Assembly: GCF_029892685.1 (NCBI RefSeq)
Contig: NZ_JARXVD010000001.1
Coordinates: forward strand, 372,001 to 436,000
Origin: Mycobacterium sp. OTB74
GTDB lineage: Bacteria; Actinomycetota; Actinomycetes; Mycobacteriales; Mycobacteriaceae
DNA: 64,000 bases
Direction: 5' to 3'
Below the pieces are notes generated by a model. It saw nothing but the letters and a program-made list of their open reading frames with translations, was not told where the DNA came from and did not search any database. Numbering within the stretch: the stretch's first letter is position 1; each line of letters begins with the position of its first letter. A program made the position numbers and the translations under genes. Positions 1 to 8,214 of the stretch are shown one piece after another.

Positions 1-2
1 CT

Positions 3-164
3 GGGAAAGCGGCGTCCACCATCGCGGCGCTTGATCCCGCTGCTGTCGCGGGGACCAAACGGCTACTGATCGCGGGTAGAGCCGATGTGGCGCGCGGTGC
101 GATGGACCGCGAAATCGCTGAAATGGCTGCACTGTTCGGGCATCGGGGCGGTAATTGCGGGTGA
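3..164 (+). CDS. Enoyl-CoA hydratase/isomerase family protein, C-terminal fragment cut by the window edge
   Basis: The window opens inside a reading frame that runs for 53 codons to a TGA at 162-164. The visible tail has the look of a crotonase C-terminus: an Ala-rich helix with a TKRLL motif, then a helix ending in EIAEMAALF, as in the trimerisation region of EchA proteins. No active-site residues are visible because the N-terminal part lies outside the window. Its stop codon directly abuts the stop codon of the convergent TetR gene. The family call rests on the C-terminal pattern only. Confidence 0.6.
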   Translation, partial: GKAASTIAALDPAAVAGTKRLLIAGRADVARGAMDREIAEMAALFGHRGGNCG

Positions 165-824
165 TCAAGTGTGAGCTCGATCGGGGTTTCCTGTACCAGG
201 GTGGGGTAAAGCCAATGCTGGCCACGCGAAGCGCATGACGTGTTCTCTGGCGGCTCGGCGAGTTCGGCGACGCCCCAGGATCCCGACGGCAGTACTGACC
301 AGTGCCACTATTGTCATGGCGTCCTCATGGGCATTGGGCGAGTGCATGACCCCCGCTCGGTGACCGGCACGTAGCACCTTTACCAAGGGGCGGACCACAA
401 CCTGTTGCAGCTCTTTGTGCGCGGCTGAGACGGCTGGAGACGTCCGCGGCCCGAGTGACATGTAGAGCGTAGTTCGGCGAGCCCGTTTCGATTCGTAGAA
501 GACGGCCAGGTATTGATCGAGCCATGTTGTCAGCGCCGTGACAGGATCGCCGGCATGGGCGACAGCGTGTTCTAGCGACCGCCCGACGAGGTCAGCATCG
601 CGACGCATCAGTGCGATGAGAAGAGCCTCTTTCGAGTCGAAATGACGGTAGAACGAACGCGTCGACAGATTCGCTTCCGCGAGAATGTCGGCTACGGCGA
701 CCTCGAGGTAATCCCCCTGCGTGATCAGGGTGAGTGCCGCGTTCATGAGAAGCGCTCGCTCGGTTTCGCCGTCCAACTGCCGGGGTCGACCCGGGCGAGA
801 AGACAGCTGTTCACTCGACGGCAT
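165..824 (-). CDS. TetR/AcrR family transcriptional regulator
   Basis: A 219-residue protein with the usual TetR layout. An N-terminal helix-turn-helix covers roughly residues 22-70 and includes the recognition-helix signature LSTRSFYRHFDSKEALL. A helical ligand-binding domain follows. The first 20 residues are a Pro/Arg/Ser-rich tail. It would repress a neighbouring promoter until a small ligand binds; the ligand is unknown. It faces away from the DUF4157 gene across a 392-base gap that holds an inverted repeat (1002-1016), and it converges on a crotonase gene. Either neighbour could be its target. The far C-terminus is Arg-rich and unremarkable. Confidence 0.9.
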   Translation of the reverse strand: MPSSEQLSSRPGRPRQLDGETERALLMNAALTLITQGDYLEVAVADILAEANLSTRSFYRHFDSKEALLIALMRRDADLVGRSLEHAVAHAGDPVTALTTWLDQYLAVFYESKRARRTTLYMSLGPRTSPAVSAAHKELQQVVVRPLVKVLRAGHRAGVMHSPNAHEDAMTIVALVSTAVGILGRRRTRRAAREHVMRFAWPALALPHPGTGNPDRAHT

Positions 825-1001
825 ATCGCGCCCTAGCCAGCATCTAGATATTGCATACGGCCATTTTCGATACTCTCACGACGTCGCATGCCACTCGGCG
901 GTAGTTAGCTCACCGTCGGGGCTGTCCTCGTGCGACTTGGGGGGCATCATTCATGCATTTTGCCAAACCACCCGTACTTCCTGTGAACGAGGTCTCAAGG
1001 T

Positions 1002-1016
1002 CCGAACTTGGTTCGG
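1002..1016. promoter_or_regulatory. Inverted repeat CCGAAC-N3-GTTCGG, candidate operator
   Basis: The sequence CCGAACTTGGTTCGG is a perfect 6-base inverted repeat around a 3-base spacer. It lies 178 bases upstream of the TetR start and 200 bases upstream of the DUF4157 start. Size and symmetry suit a TetR dimer. That the neighbouring TetR protein binds here is inference. Confidence 0.4.
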
Positions 1017-1178
1017 AAGCCGTCGCGAGGTCACCACAGGCCACCCATCTGTGCCGCACAGTGCCGGTAAGGCGTTGGCATGCTTGCATCAGAGCAGTTT
1101 TTTGTTTGTCGACACGATCGTGGCCGCGCCAATTGTCCCAACGTTGTTAGGCGGTTGGGGTGGCCGGTGGGGGTTTCG

Positions 1179-1200
1179 GTGACGTGGTGGTGACGTGGTG
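1179..1200 (+). repeat. Two tandem copies of GTGACGTGGTG before the DUF4157 start
   Basis: The 11-base word GTGACGTGGTG occurs twice head to tail, ending 16 bases before the start codon at 1217. It may be a slippage product or part of the 5' leader. Its role is unknown. Confidence 0.5.
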
Positions 1201-1216
1201 GGGGTAGACCACTAGC

Positions 1217-2695
1217 GTGATGCGGCGGGCGGTGCCGGTCGAGCAGACTTCCCGACAGACAGCTGGTTGTGCGGCGGCTGGTGGACCCTGCGCGACCGGG
1301 TCGGCGGGGGCGCAAAGTGTGCAGCATATTGTTCGGCCTTCTCAGGTGGGGTTGGGCGCGTCCGGGTGGGGGACTGGGGCACAGTTGGCAGGCCCAATGG
1401 TCCCGTCGTTGGCCGGTGTGGTCGGGGATTTCGGTGAAATGCCGGTGGTTGCAGCGGGTTTGGGGGCGCGGCCCGTGCCGTCGGCGGTTGCGTTGCGGGG
1501 TGGGCTTCAGCCCAAGTTGGCCGTCGGCGCGGTGGATGATCCGTTGGAGCATGAGGCGGATCGGGTTGCCGAGCAAGTGATGCGTATGCCTGACCCGGGT
1601 GGTCATGTGTCGGCGGGGGCTGTCCAGGTCAGCCGCAAGTGCGACGGGTGTCGGGAGGAGGAAGAGAAAGAGGAGAAGAAGGAAAACCCCGTGCAGCTCA
1701 AGGCGAGCGTGGCGGCAAGCGGGGCTGTCGGTGGCGAGGCGCCTGAGATCGTGGGTGATGTTGTTGGTTCGTCAGGTCGGCCTCTGGATGAGGGAAGTCA
1801 GATGTTTTTCGGGCCGCGCTTTGGGCGTGGTTTCGCCGATATCAGAATCCACACCGATGCGGTGGCTACGGAGTCGGCGCGCAGTGTGGGTGCGTTGGCC
1901 TACACTGTGGGGCGTCATATCGTGTTCGGTGCGGGCCAATATGCGCCCAGCACCGGTGCCGGAAAGGCTCTGCTGGCACACGAATTGGCGCACACGGTGC
2001 AACAAACCCACCACATCAACACACCACCCGTGGTGTCCCGCCGAGTCGGCGCGGTCACCTGCCCGTCCAATCAATTCGGCGCTCCCGCCGACCCGCGCGC
2101 TGACCTCGAGACCGCGGACGCGCGCGCCATCAACCTCGCCACGCAGATGGCCCAAGGGCTAGCTGCCGATGCGCAGGCCGTGCGGGGCGGAATCCCGGAC
2201 CCGCCGTCGGCGACGCTGCAAGCATTCGAGGACCACTTCGGCTTGCCGATCGCGTCCGGCACCGGCTTCCTCAACCGGATGACGGGCATCGTACGGGCGT
2301 CGCGCGAAATAGCGTTAAGTGAAGAGTTGTCGGTGGTTTCGGCCAGGTTCGCCGCCGTGGCGCGCCTGATGGGCCAGGGACTGAATTACCGTTGTCCCGG
2401 GAACGCGCCGCTGACACTGCAGGGTTGCACGGCCGGATCCTGTGCTGACGGTGACGCATTCAGCTGCCCCGGCAACAGTTTGGTGGCGCTATGTCAGGGC
2501 TTTTGGGCCTTCGACGACACCGGACGCGCACAGGTCCTCATTCATGAGAGTCTGCACATTGCGTTCCCAGGGATTCTCGACGCCACCACCAGAGGACCCG
2601 GCCGCAACTTCAACATCTCCGGTTGTTATGAGGCGCTGATTGCTGACCAAACAGGCACCCAGACCGCGACCTGTCCGGACGTTCCCGGCCCTTGA
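1217..2695 (+). CDS. DUF4157 (eCIS-type) protein with two zinc-metallopeptidase-like motifs
   Basis: A 492-residue protein. After an Ala/Gly-rich N-terminus, residues about 98-120 carry the DUF4157 entry motif (LAVGAVDDPLEHEADRVAEQ). A KCDGCREEEE stretch follows, then an unstructured charged linker. The core domain at about 190-265 ends in HELAHTVQQ, a zincin motif with H255, E256 and H259. The C-terminal third contains a second zincin-like motif, HESLH (H443, E444, H447), followed by CYEAL, which may supply a further ligand. DUF4157 is known from proteins linked to extracellular contractile injection systems and from secreted toxins. No injection-system genes, signal peptide or immunity-like partner are visible here. 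Start: GTG at 1217, with an in-frame ATG at 1220; the ribosome-binding site is weak. Substrate and export route are unknown. Confidence 0.85.
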   Translation: MMRRAVPVEQTSRQTAGCAAAGGPCATGSAGAQSVQHIVRPSQVGLGASGWGTGAQLAGPMVPSLAGVVGDFGEMPVVAAGLGARPVPSAVALRGGLQPKLAVGAVDDPLEHEADRVAEQVMRMPDPGGHVSAGAVQVSRKCDGCREEEEKEEKKENPVQLKASVAASGAVGGEAPEIVGDVVGSSGRPLDEGSQMFFGPRFGRGFADIRIHTDAVATESARSVGALAYTVGRHIVFGAGQYAPSTGAGKALLAHELAHTVQQTHHINTPPVVSRRVGAVTCPSNQFGAPADPRADLETADARAINLATQMAQGLAADAQAVRGGIPDPPSATLQAFEDHFGLPIASGTGFLNRMTGIVRASREIALSEELSVVSARFAAVARLMGQGLNYRCPGNAPLTLQGCTAGSCADGDAFSCPGNSLVALCQGFWAFDDTGRAQVLIHESLHIAFPGILDATTRGPGRNFNISGCYEALIADQTGTQTATCPDVPGP

Positions 2696-3018
2696 AATCG
2701 CACGGTCAGCACAAGCGACACAACACTGTCCAACTGCTGGCCTGGATGCAGGGCGAGCAGCGTCGAGCTGTTGGCGGACGATCCGCTCGGCAGTAGCCGC
2801 GAGCGGGCCGACGACGGTTACAGCCGCTGGGCTTCACCGCCACCCACGAGGGCTTCAAGATCGCGCTGTAGCAATCGGTTGCCGGCCAGAAGTCCGGCCC
2901 CAGTGAGCCAAATTGCGGTACAGCCAGCAGCGAACACAACGACGTTGCCAACAGGCTCACACCACGGCAAACGTAGTTAGACGGAGAATCGGTTGTTGTA
3001 GCGAATCGTCTTGCCGCG
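2696..3018. other. Gene-free stretch between convergent genes
   Basis: This 323-base region lies between the stop of the DUF4157 gene and the stop of a minus-strand secreted-protein gene. Short open frames on both strands have no convincing start, codon pattern or protein signature. No strong terminator hairpin was seen. I find nothing I can support here. Confidence 0.5.
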
Positions 3019-3429
3019 CTAGAACGTAGCAGTCAACGGTCCGAGTAGTTGGCACTGGCGCGGTGGTTGGTTGATGCCGGACCAGCCGGCGCAGCCGCGG
3101 CCGGTGGCGGTATAGGTTGCGCCGGGATGGTACGGCGTATACACCCGCGCCGGATCATCGCCGTTGCCCTGCATGCACTCAATGGCGTCGCCGTGGCGCT
3201 GCACGCAGGCCACACTTTGGCGAGGGCTGGCCGGGAACCCACAGGCCGACGGGCTCACTGACGCGGTCACCATGGTCGCGCCGCCGACTTGGACGATTTC
3301 AGGACTTGACAGCGTGTACGAGCACGGTGGCTCCGGTTCGGGATTGGCAAGCGCGACCCCAGAACTGGCGAGCCCAACGGCTACCGCCACGGCCCCCGCC
3401 ACCGACAGAACCACACCGGTTCGCGCCAT
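3019..3429 (-). CDS. Small secreted Cys-containing protein, function unknown
   Basis: A 136-residue protein with a clear Sec-type signal peptide: MARTG, a hydrophobic Val/Ala/Gly core to about residue 25, then an ALA-N cleavage site near residue 29. The mature part is about 107 residues, rich in Pro and Gly. It has six cysteines (in PCSY, SACGF, VACVQ, ECMQ, RGCAGW and QCQL), which fits a disulfide-bonded extracytoplasmic protein. I do not recognise the family beyond the many small exported mycobacterial proteins. It is followed on the minus-strand side by the gene-free stretch 2696-3018. No catalytic motif is visible. Confidence 0.75.
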   Translation of the reverse strand: MARTGVVLSVAGAVAVAVGLASSGVALANPEPEPPCSYTLSSPEIVQVGGATMVTASVSPSACGFPASPRQSVACVQRHGDAIECMQGNGDDPARVYTPYHPGATYTATGRGCAGWSGINQPPRQCQLLGPLTATF

Positions 3430-3580
3430 GTCTTAATGGTAGTTCACCAGGCGATTCGCGGTGCGAGTTCTCTCTGATCCTTCGATCTTGGGATCGTCAC
3501 TTACGAAGGAGTTACCAGCCCCAGCGCCACGGCGGCCGATGGTGCCCTCGTAAGTGTTTGAAATCCCCGGCCGGACGACG

Positions 3581-3614
3581 GCTGCCACCCCGTCACGTCT
3601 GGCGGGGTGGCAGC
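3581..3614 (-). terminator. Perfect 12-bp hairpin after the Pro-rich secreted protein gene
   Basis: GCTGCCACCCCG at 3581-3592 pairs perfectly with CGGGGTGGCAGC at 3603-3614 around a 10-base loop. It lies 14 bases beyond the stop codon of the minus-strand gene that ends at 3628. There is no T-run after the stem, which is common for mycobacterial terminators. Confidence 0.7.
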
Positions 3615-3627
3615 GGTGTCCGCTGTG

Positions 3628-4053
3628 CTAGAGCCGAACGAATGCGCTTCCTTGAGCGTCCCAGACACCCCATGTACTCAAGTCAGGGTTCCAGACGACC
3701 GGAAGGCCTACGGCCCAATCCGGAGCGGGGGGTGCGGGTGGAGTACCCATCGGTGGTACCGCCGGGACCGTCACCCACGCCGGCACAGCGGTGTACGGAA
3801 CGCGGTCCTGCGGCATCGGCCCGCCGTGCCCAGGGGGTGGGAGATAGCCATGTCCCGCTGGGAGCGGATTGCCAGGCATCCCGGCGTTCGCGCCGAGGTC
3901 GGGAACGCCCGGGGTAGGTACGCCGGGGCTGGGAATCGGCGGCGGCATCGGGCTGAACGGATCGGCGTGGGCGAGGCCCGCGCCGAGCCCGAGACCCGCC
4001 ATGCCGAGCAGGCTTGTGGCGACTGCACGCGCTGCGGTCTTCTTAAAAGTCAT
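3628..4053 (-). CDS. Pro-rich secreted protein, function unknown
   Basis: I place the start at the ATG at 4053 (MTFKKTAARAV) because AAGGAG lies 9-10 bases upstream. A longer in-frame version lacks such a site. The 141-residue product begins with a positively charged signal peptide, an Ala/Leu/Gly core and an AHA-DP cleavage site near residue 31. The mature part is dominated by Pro and Gly (PMPPPIPSPGVPTPGVP) and ends in a short Trp-containing segment (WNPDLSTWGVWDAQG). This is typical of mycobacterial cell-envelope or secreted Pro-rich proteins. No enzyme motif is present. A strong hairpin follows the gene. Confidence 0.8.
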   Translation of the reverse strand: MTFKKTAARAVATSLLGMAGLGLGAGLAHADPFSPMPPPIPSPGVPTPGVPDLGANAGMPGNPLPAGHGYLPPPGHGGPMPQDRVPYTAVPAWVTVPAVPPMGTPPAPPAPDWAVGLPVVWNPDLSTWGVWDAQGSAFVRL

Positions 4054-4207
4054 GCGTGGAACTCCTTGCGTGTGCTCGTGAATGGCGAAATCGTCCGGCC
4101 GCGCGTACCGCCACGGCAGGAGATTCCACGACCCCCGCACACCGCATACCCGAATGCGGAACTGTCAAACCCCTTAGATCGGGGTGAGCGCCGGGCGAAC
4201 CGCGCTG

Positions 4208-4543
4208 TCAGCGAGCGCGCAGCGCAACCGAGTTCCCGTGAGCAGACAAATCAGGCCACGGCGGCCGCCGTAGTACGGCCAGGCTGGCTATCACCGCCGA
4301 CAGTAGACCGGTCAGCACACCCAGGACGGCAATCCGGTTGACATCGACAACGGGCACCCAGGTGGCCTGCCCGTTGTGGATGACGAATACGCCGAGCGGT
4401 TTGGTGGTGGCATCGGCGCCTACGCCGTTGACTTTGGCAGTGGGGACGATGGTGGCACCGTCTGGAGTCTGATAGGGCGCAGCGAATACCCGTCCCGCTG
4501 CGTCTTGGTCGAGGTGCTCGAGAAACGCTTCTGGATTCTGCAT
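4208..4543 (-). CDS. GerW/YtfJ-like mini-protein with a C-terminal membrane helix
   Basis: The ATG at 4543 is preceded by GGGAGG at good distance and is preferred to an upstream in-frame start. The 111-residue product has a short GerW-like (sporulation protein YtfJ) core: a VFAAPYQTPDGATIVPTAKV strand pattern, then a GVFVIHNGQATWVPVVDVNR pattern. A hydrophobic helix at about residues 71-92 is followed by a basic end. The Gly-rich loop usual in GerW proteins is missing, so this is a minimal version. Mycobacteria do not sporulate by the Bacillus route, so the role is unknown. The helix suggests membrane attachment. Confidence 0.7.
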   Translation of the reverse strand: MQNPEAFLEHLDQDAAGRVFAAPYQTPDGATIVPTAKVNGVGADATTKPLGVFVIHNGQATWVPVVDVNRIAVLGVLTGLLSAVIASLAVLRRPPWPDLSAHGNSVALRAR

Positions 4544-4681
4544 GGTCGTGCCTCCCGCGTGTGGCTGGGTGTCCCGGTTGGACACAACAGGTGGCCACCC
4601 GAATAACCTGTTGGCTGCCAGAGTAGGCCCGGTGTCCAGATCGGTGATTTCGTGGCCGTGCGGTCTTTAGAATCCCCGGCT

Positions 4682-5260
4682 ATGCCGAACCTGCGTCGTC
4701 GGACTCTGTTGCTTGGTATCGGTGCCTTCGCCGGCAGCGCCGGGGTGTTCGGCGGTAGCCCGGCGGGCGCGCAACCGGCACCGGACACCACATCGGATCT
4801 CGCTCTGCTCCGGCGCACATTCGCGTTGGCCGAGGATGCCGGGCGCCGCGGGGGCGCTCCCTATGGCGCGTTGGTGGCTGACGCCGCCGGGACCGTGATC
4901 GCCGAACACGGCAACACGTCAGCGGTCGACAATGGTGATCCCACCCAGCACGCCGAACTGATGGTCAGCACATCTGCGTGGCGCGCACTGGGTGACGATG
5001 GCATGAATCGGGCGACGTTGTACGCCAGCACCGAGCCATGCACCATGTGTGCTGGCGCGGCGTACTGGTCCGGCATCGGCACGGTGGTCTATGGGCTTTC
5101 GAACCTGCGGCTCTTCGAATTCTCCCACGACCAGCCTGGACGGACGTCGTTCGCCCTGCCATGCCGTGACGTGCTGCTGCACGGCCAGCGACCCATCACA
5201 GTCGTCGGCCCATTGCTGGAAGACGAAGCGGCGCAGGTCCACCAGGGCTACTGGCACTGA
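4682..5260 (+). CDS. Exported nucleoside/nucleobase deaminase-family protein (CDA fold)
   Basis: I prefer the ATG at 4682 because it places a Tat-like signal at the N-terminus: LRRRTLLLG, then a Gly/Ala-rich hydrophobic stretch to about residue 33. A GTG at 4652 is also in frame. The mature part carries the zinc-binding deaminase signature: HAE with H90 and E92, and PCTMC with C120 and C123. This is the pattern of tRNA adenosine, guanine and cytidine deaminases. The family is normally cytoplasmic, so export would be unusual and suggests salvage or modification outside the membrane. The 192-residue length is near family size once the signal is removed. The convergent glycosyltransferase gene ends 19 bases away. 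Confidence 0.8.
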   Translation: MPNLRRRTLLLGIGAFAGSAGVFGGSPAGAQPAPDTTSDLALLRRTFALAEDAGRRGGAPYGALVADAAGTVIAEHGNTSAVDNGDPTQHAELMVSTSAWRALGDDGMNRATLYASTEPCTMCAGAAYWSGIGTVVYGLSNLRLFEFSHDQPGRTSFALPCRDVLLHGQRPITVVGPLLEDEAAQVHQGYWH

Positions 5261-5279
5261 CTTGCGCCCGGCATCGTGG

Positions 5280-7232
5280 CTACTGTCTGTGCTGCGCTGC
5301 GGTCAGGTCGTAGTACGTCACTCCGTCGACGGTGGCGGCGGTGAAATTCTGCTTGACCCAATCGGCGATCTTGGTGCCTTCGGTCGGCGATCGATCAGGT
5401 TGTGGCGCAGCACCTTCACCCGGAGCGCCGGGTCCTGCGCCCTTCGGCTGCCCGCCCGGACCGTGAGACGCGATGTAGTAGTGAATCTGGCCCTTGGCGA
5501 CGTATTCCTGGAACTGTGCCAACGTCGGCGAGGGGTCACTACCGATGAACCCGCCGACCGGCATGACCGGATTACCCGATGCCAACTGGTAGTCGGCGGC
5601 CCCGTTTGATCCATTGGTCGCCGCGGCCCAGGTGTAACTGCCTGAGTTCTTGAGCAACTGCACCAGGCTGGCGCTCGGTGCTTTATCGAAATCCTTTGGC
5701 GGGCCGGGGAAATGCTGCCCGGGAAGCTGCGGGCCCGCCGTCACGATGCCGCCATTGTGCGGGGTTGCGACTGTTTGGACGCAGTAGGCCAACGGCCCCG
5801 CCAGGGTCGCTGCAGCGGCCAATCCGGCCGCCCAGTACGCGAACCGGGCGTCACGCAACGCGCCGAGAACCGGCAGCCCGGTGGCGACAATGCCGACCAC
5901 CAGGATCACCCACCGCAACCAGGGCACGAAATCCGGTGTGCGACCGAGTAATACCCAGGACCAGATAGCGGTCAGGGCGACTGTCCCGGCCAGTGCCAGT
6001 GCAACCCAATTCGTCGAGCGCCGCTGCCACATCACACTGGCACCGATGCCGACCAATGCGGCGATCGCCGGCGACAGCGCCATGGTGTAGTAGTCGTGGT
6101 ACATGCCGGACATGAAGCTGAATACCGCGCCGGTACCCAGCAACCAGCCGCCCCACGCCAGGTACTGCGCGCGTCGAAGATCAGTACGGGATGCCCTGCC
6201 GCACAGGATGATTCCTACGACCAAGAAGATCAATGCGGCAGGCAGCAGCCACGAGATCTGAGCCCCTGATTCACCGGTGAACTGTCGGATGATGCTGGGA
6301 TCGGAACTGAATGGGAAGCCGTGTTTGCCACTCGGCGGTGTGGGGGCTCCTGGCGGCGGTGCAGGGAATCCGCCGTGATCGCTGCTCAGCCGCGATATTC
6401 CGTTGTAGCCAAAGGTCAGGTTGAGGAAGCTGTTGTCGGTCGAACCGCCGACGTAGGGCCGGTTGGCCGCGGGTGTCAACTCCACCAGAGCAACCCACCA
6501 GCCGCCCGCCACCACCATGGACGCCAGTGCGGCCAACAGCTGGAGCAGTCGGGTACGCAGGCGCGGCGGGCCCGCGATCAGGTAGGTCAGCGCCAGGCTT
6601 GGAACAACCAACATCACCTGCAATTGCTTTGTCAGAAAACCGAATCCGACCAGGGCGCCGCACAGCGTCAGCCATCGGGTGCGACCGTCCTCGACCGCAC
6701 GCAGCAGGGCCCCGACGGCGCCGATCATGAGCAGCACGAGCAGCGCATCGGGGTTGTCGTAACGGAACATCAGGGTGGCGACCGGCGTGAGTGCTAGTGC
6801 AGTACCGGCGATCAACCCTGCGCCTGGGCCGAACTGGCGTCGCACGATCATGTACAGCAATGCCACCGAGGCGACCCCGATCAGCACCTGCGGCAGCAGT
6901 ATCGACCAGGTATTGACGCCGAAGATTCTGGCGCTGATCTCCATTGGCCACAACGATGCAGGCGGCTTGTCCACGGTGATGGAGTTGGCGGCGTCCGAGG
7001 AACCGAACAGGAATGCCTTCCAGCTTTTGGTTCCGGCCTGCACGGCGGCGGCATAAAAGGCGTTGGCCCAGCCCATTCGGCTCAGTGTCACAGTCCAGAA
7101 GGCGGCGGTCGCCACCAGCAGCGCGGCCAGCCCCGGGCGTGCCCAGCGTGGGTCGGCGGGTGCCGGATCGGCCGCAGCGGTTTCCACGTCTTGCGTCGGA
7201 CGCTCGGTCAGGTTCTGCAACATGTGTTTCAT
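5280..7232 (-). CDS. Family 39 (PMT_2-type) membrane glycosyltransferase
   Basis: A roughly 650-residue integral membrane protein with about ten or more hydrophobic helices. The first loop has NAFYAAAV, then a SW..FLFGSSDAANSITVDKPPAS pattern. This is the conserved region of ArnT/PMT-like glycosyltransferases, which use a polyprenyl-phosphate sugar donor at the outer membrane face. A periplasmic Pro/Gly-rich loop (residues near 290-315) and a soluble C-terminal domain with GGQPKGAGPGAPGEG follow. The likely role is sugar transfer to a protein or envelope glycan; the acceptor is unknown. Start: ATG at 7232 (MKHMLQNL). An upstream TTG at 7277 would add 15 residues. No partner gene for donor synthesis is adjacent. 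Confidence 0.85.
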   Translation of the reverse strand: MKHMLQNLTERPTQDVETAAADPAPADPRWARPGLAALLVATAAFWTVTLSRMGWANAFYAAAVQAGTKSWKAFLFGSSDAANSITVDKPPASLWPMEISARIFGVNTWSILLPQVLIGVASVALLYMIVRRQFGPGAGLIAGTALALTPVATLMFRYDNPDALLVLLMIGAVGALLRAVEDGRTRWLTLCGALVGFGFLTKQLQVMLVVPSLALTYLIAGPPRLRTRLLQLLAALASMVVAGGWWVALVELTPAANRPYVGGSTDNSFLNLTFGYNGISRLSSDHGGFPAPPPGAPTPPSGKHGFPFSSDPSIIRQFTGESGAQISWLLPAALIFLVVGIILCGRASRTDLRRAQYLAWGGWLLGTGAVFSFMSGMYHDYYTMALSPAIAALVGIGASVMWQRRSTNWVALALAGTVALTAIWSWVLLGRTPDFVPWLRWVILVVGIVATGLPVLGALRDARFAYWAAGLAAAATLAGPLAYCVQTVATPHNGGIVTAGPQLPGQHFPGPPKDFDKAPSASLVQLLKNSGSYTWAAATNGSNGAADYQLASGNPVMPVGGFIGSDPSPTLAQFQEYVAKGQIHYYIASHGPGGQPKGAGPGAPGEGAAPQPDRSPTEGTKIADWVKQNFTAATVDGVTYYDLTAAQHRQ

Positions 7233-7437
7233 GATCTGTGAATTACCTGGGCCGAAAATTGGCTGAACCTTAGTCAAACCTATGAATGGTGGCTGGCGGG
7301 CGGTTTCGTCTTGACGAGAGAAGGTCGAGCAAACCTGCAGTTAGATGGTCGGAAACACGGCGTGGCCCGAGCATTTTCTGCGATGGCAGGCACCGATTGA
7401 CAAGGGATCAGGTCGGTGGGGCGGTTACGGTACTGCC

Positions 7438-8214
7438 ATGGTGAACTTCGCCCTTCGCTCCTGCGGTCTGCGCGGCCACGCCACGTTTGCACCGGATGAG
7501 CCCGAACTGGCTGCACGGCTGCATGTGCAGACTCCGGTCGGGGAGGCATGGCGTTGCTTGCGCTGCGAGACGTTTGTGGTCGGCCCGCCCAGAGGTCATG
7601 GGCCCGCCGAATCGGCCCCGGAGGTTCCGCGTGGCCGCCTGTTGCGCGATCGGGTGCTGATGCGGCTGCTGGCCGTCGAACGGGTGTTTCGTGCCATCGT
7701 GTTGTTCCTCCTGGCTTATGGGGTGATCAAGGTGCGGGCGAGCCGGGAGCATCTCCAAGACACTTTCAAGAAGGACCTGCCTTTGCTTCGCCCACTTGCC
7801 GACCAGCTCGGTTGGAACATGGACAGCTCCAAGATCATCCGGCACATCAACGACGCCTTTACCTTGTCGCCGACGACAATGTTGTGGATCGCTGCCGGCT
7901 TTGCGCTCTACGCCACAATCGAACTGGTTGAAGCCGTTGGACTGTGGGGCATGTGGCGCTGGGGTGAATACTTCGCGGTGGTGGCGACCGGGGTGTTCTT
8001 GCCGCTGGAGATCTATGAGCTGACCGAGAAGGTGACGGTGCTTCGCCTCGGCGCGTTCCTGATCAACGTCGCCGCCGTCGTCTGGTTGTTGTGGAGTAAG
8101 CGCCTGTTCGGCCTCAACGGAGGTGGCAAGGCTTATCACGAGGAACATCAGACCGAGAGTCTGCTGAGCGTCGAGCGAGCCGGTGTCGCGATGGCCGCTG
8201 AGCCCCCTGGCTAG
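7438..8214 (+). CDS. DUF2127 family membrane protein
   Basis: The start is set at the ATG at 7438 (MVNFALRSCGLRGH); a longer frame reaches 7345 without better support. The 258-residue product begins with a soluble segment holding a WRCLRCE Cys pair. Four hydrophobic helices follow (near residues 83-100, 143-165, 171-190 and 200-216), with an ELVEAVGLW-type helix typical of DUF2127. These are membrane proteins of unknown function, common in actinobacteria. The gene ends 4 bases inside the convergent ligase gene, leaving no room for a separate terminator. Function is not assignable. Confidence 0.8.
   Translation: MVNFALRSCGLRGHATFAPDEPELAARLHVQTPVGEAWRCLRCETFVVGPPRGHGPAESAPEVPRGRLLRDRVLMRLLAVERVFRAIVLFLLAYGVIKVRASREHLQDTFKKDLPLLRPLADQLGWNMDSSKIIRHINDAFTLSPTTMLWIAAGFALYATIELVEAVGLWGMWRWGEYFAVVATGVFLPLEIYELTEKVTVLRLGAFLINVAAVVWLLWSKRLFGLNGGGKAYHEEHQTESLLSVERAGVAMAAEPPG

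Larger units (their letters stand above)
825..1216. other. Intergenic region between a TetR gene and the DUF4157 gene
   Basis: This 392-base stretch separates the start codons of two divergent genes. It should hold both promoters. I see an inverted repeat at 1002-1016, an 11-base tandem duplication at 1179-1200 and an AT-richer stretch near 1098-1115. Short open frames here lack a ribosome-binding site and recognisable protein features, so I call no gene. Confidence 0.6.

Noticed and set aside
721-1182. A plus-strand frame across the TetR 5' end and the intergenic region
   Set aside because: No start-site support or protein signature; overlaps a well-supported TetR gene in antisense.
1031-1606. 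A 191-codon minus-strand frame opposite the DUF4157 start
   Set aside because: Arg/Pro/His-rich low-complexity product, no ribosome-binding site, overlaps a gene with strong domain evidence.
2640-2980. Short plus- and minus-strand frames after the DUF4157 gene
   Set aside because: No conserved motif, poor starts and atypical composition.
3498-3556. Inverted repeat CACTTACGA / TCGTAAGTG separated by 41 bases
   Set aside because: Short arms with a long loop between two unrelated small genes; could be chance, and no matching regulator is adjacent.
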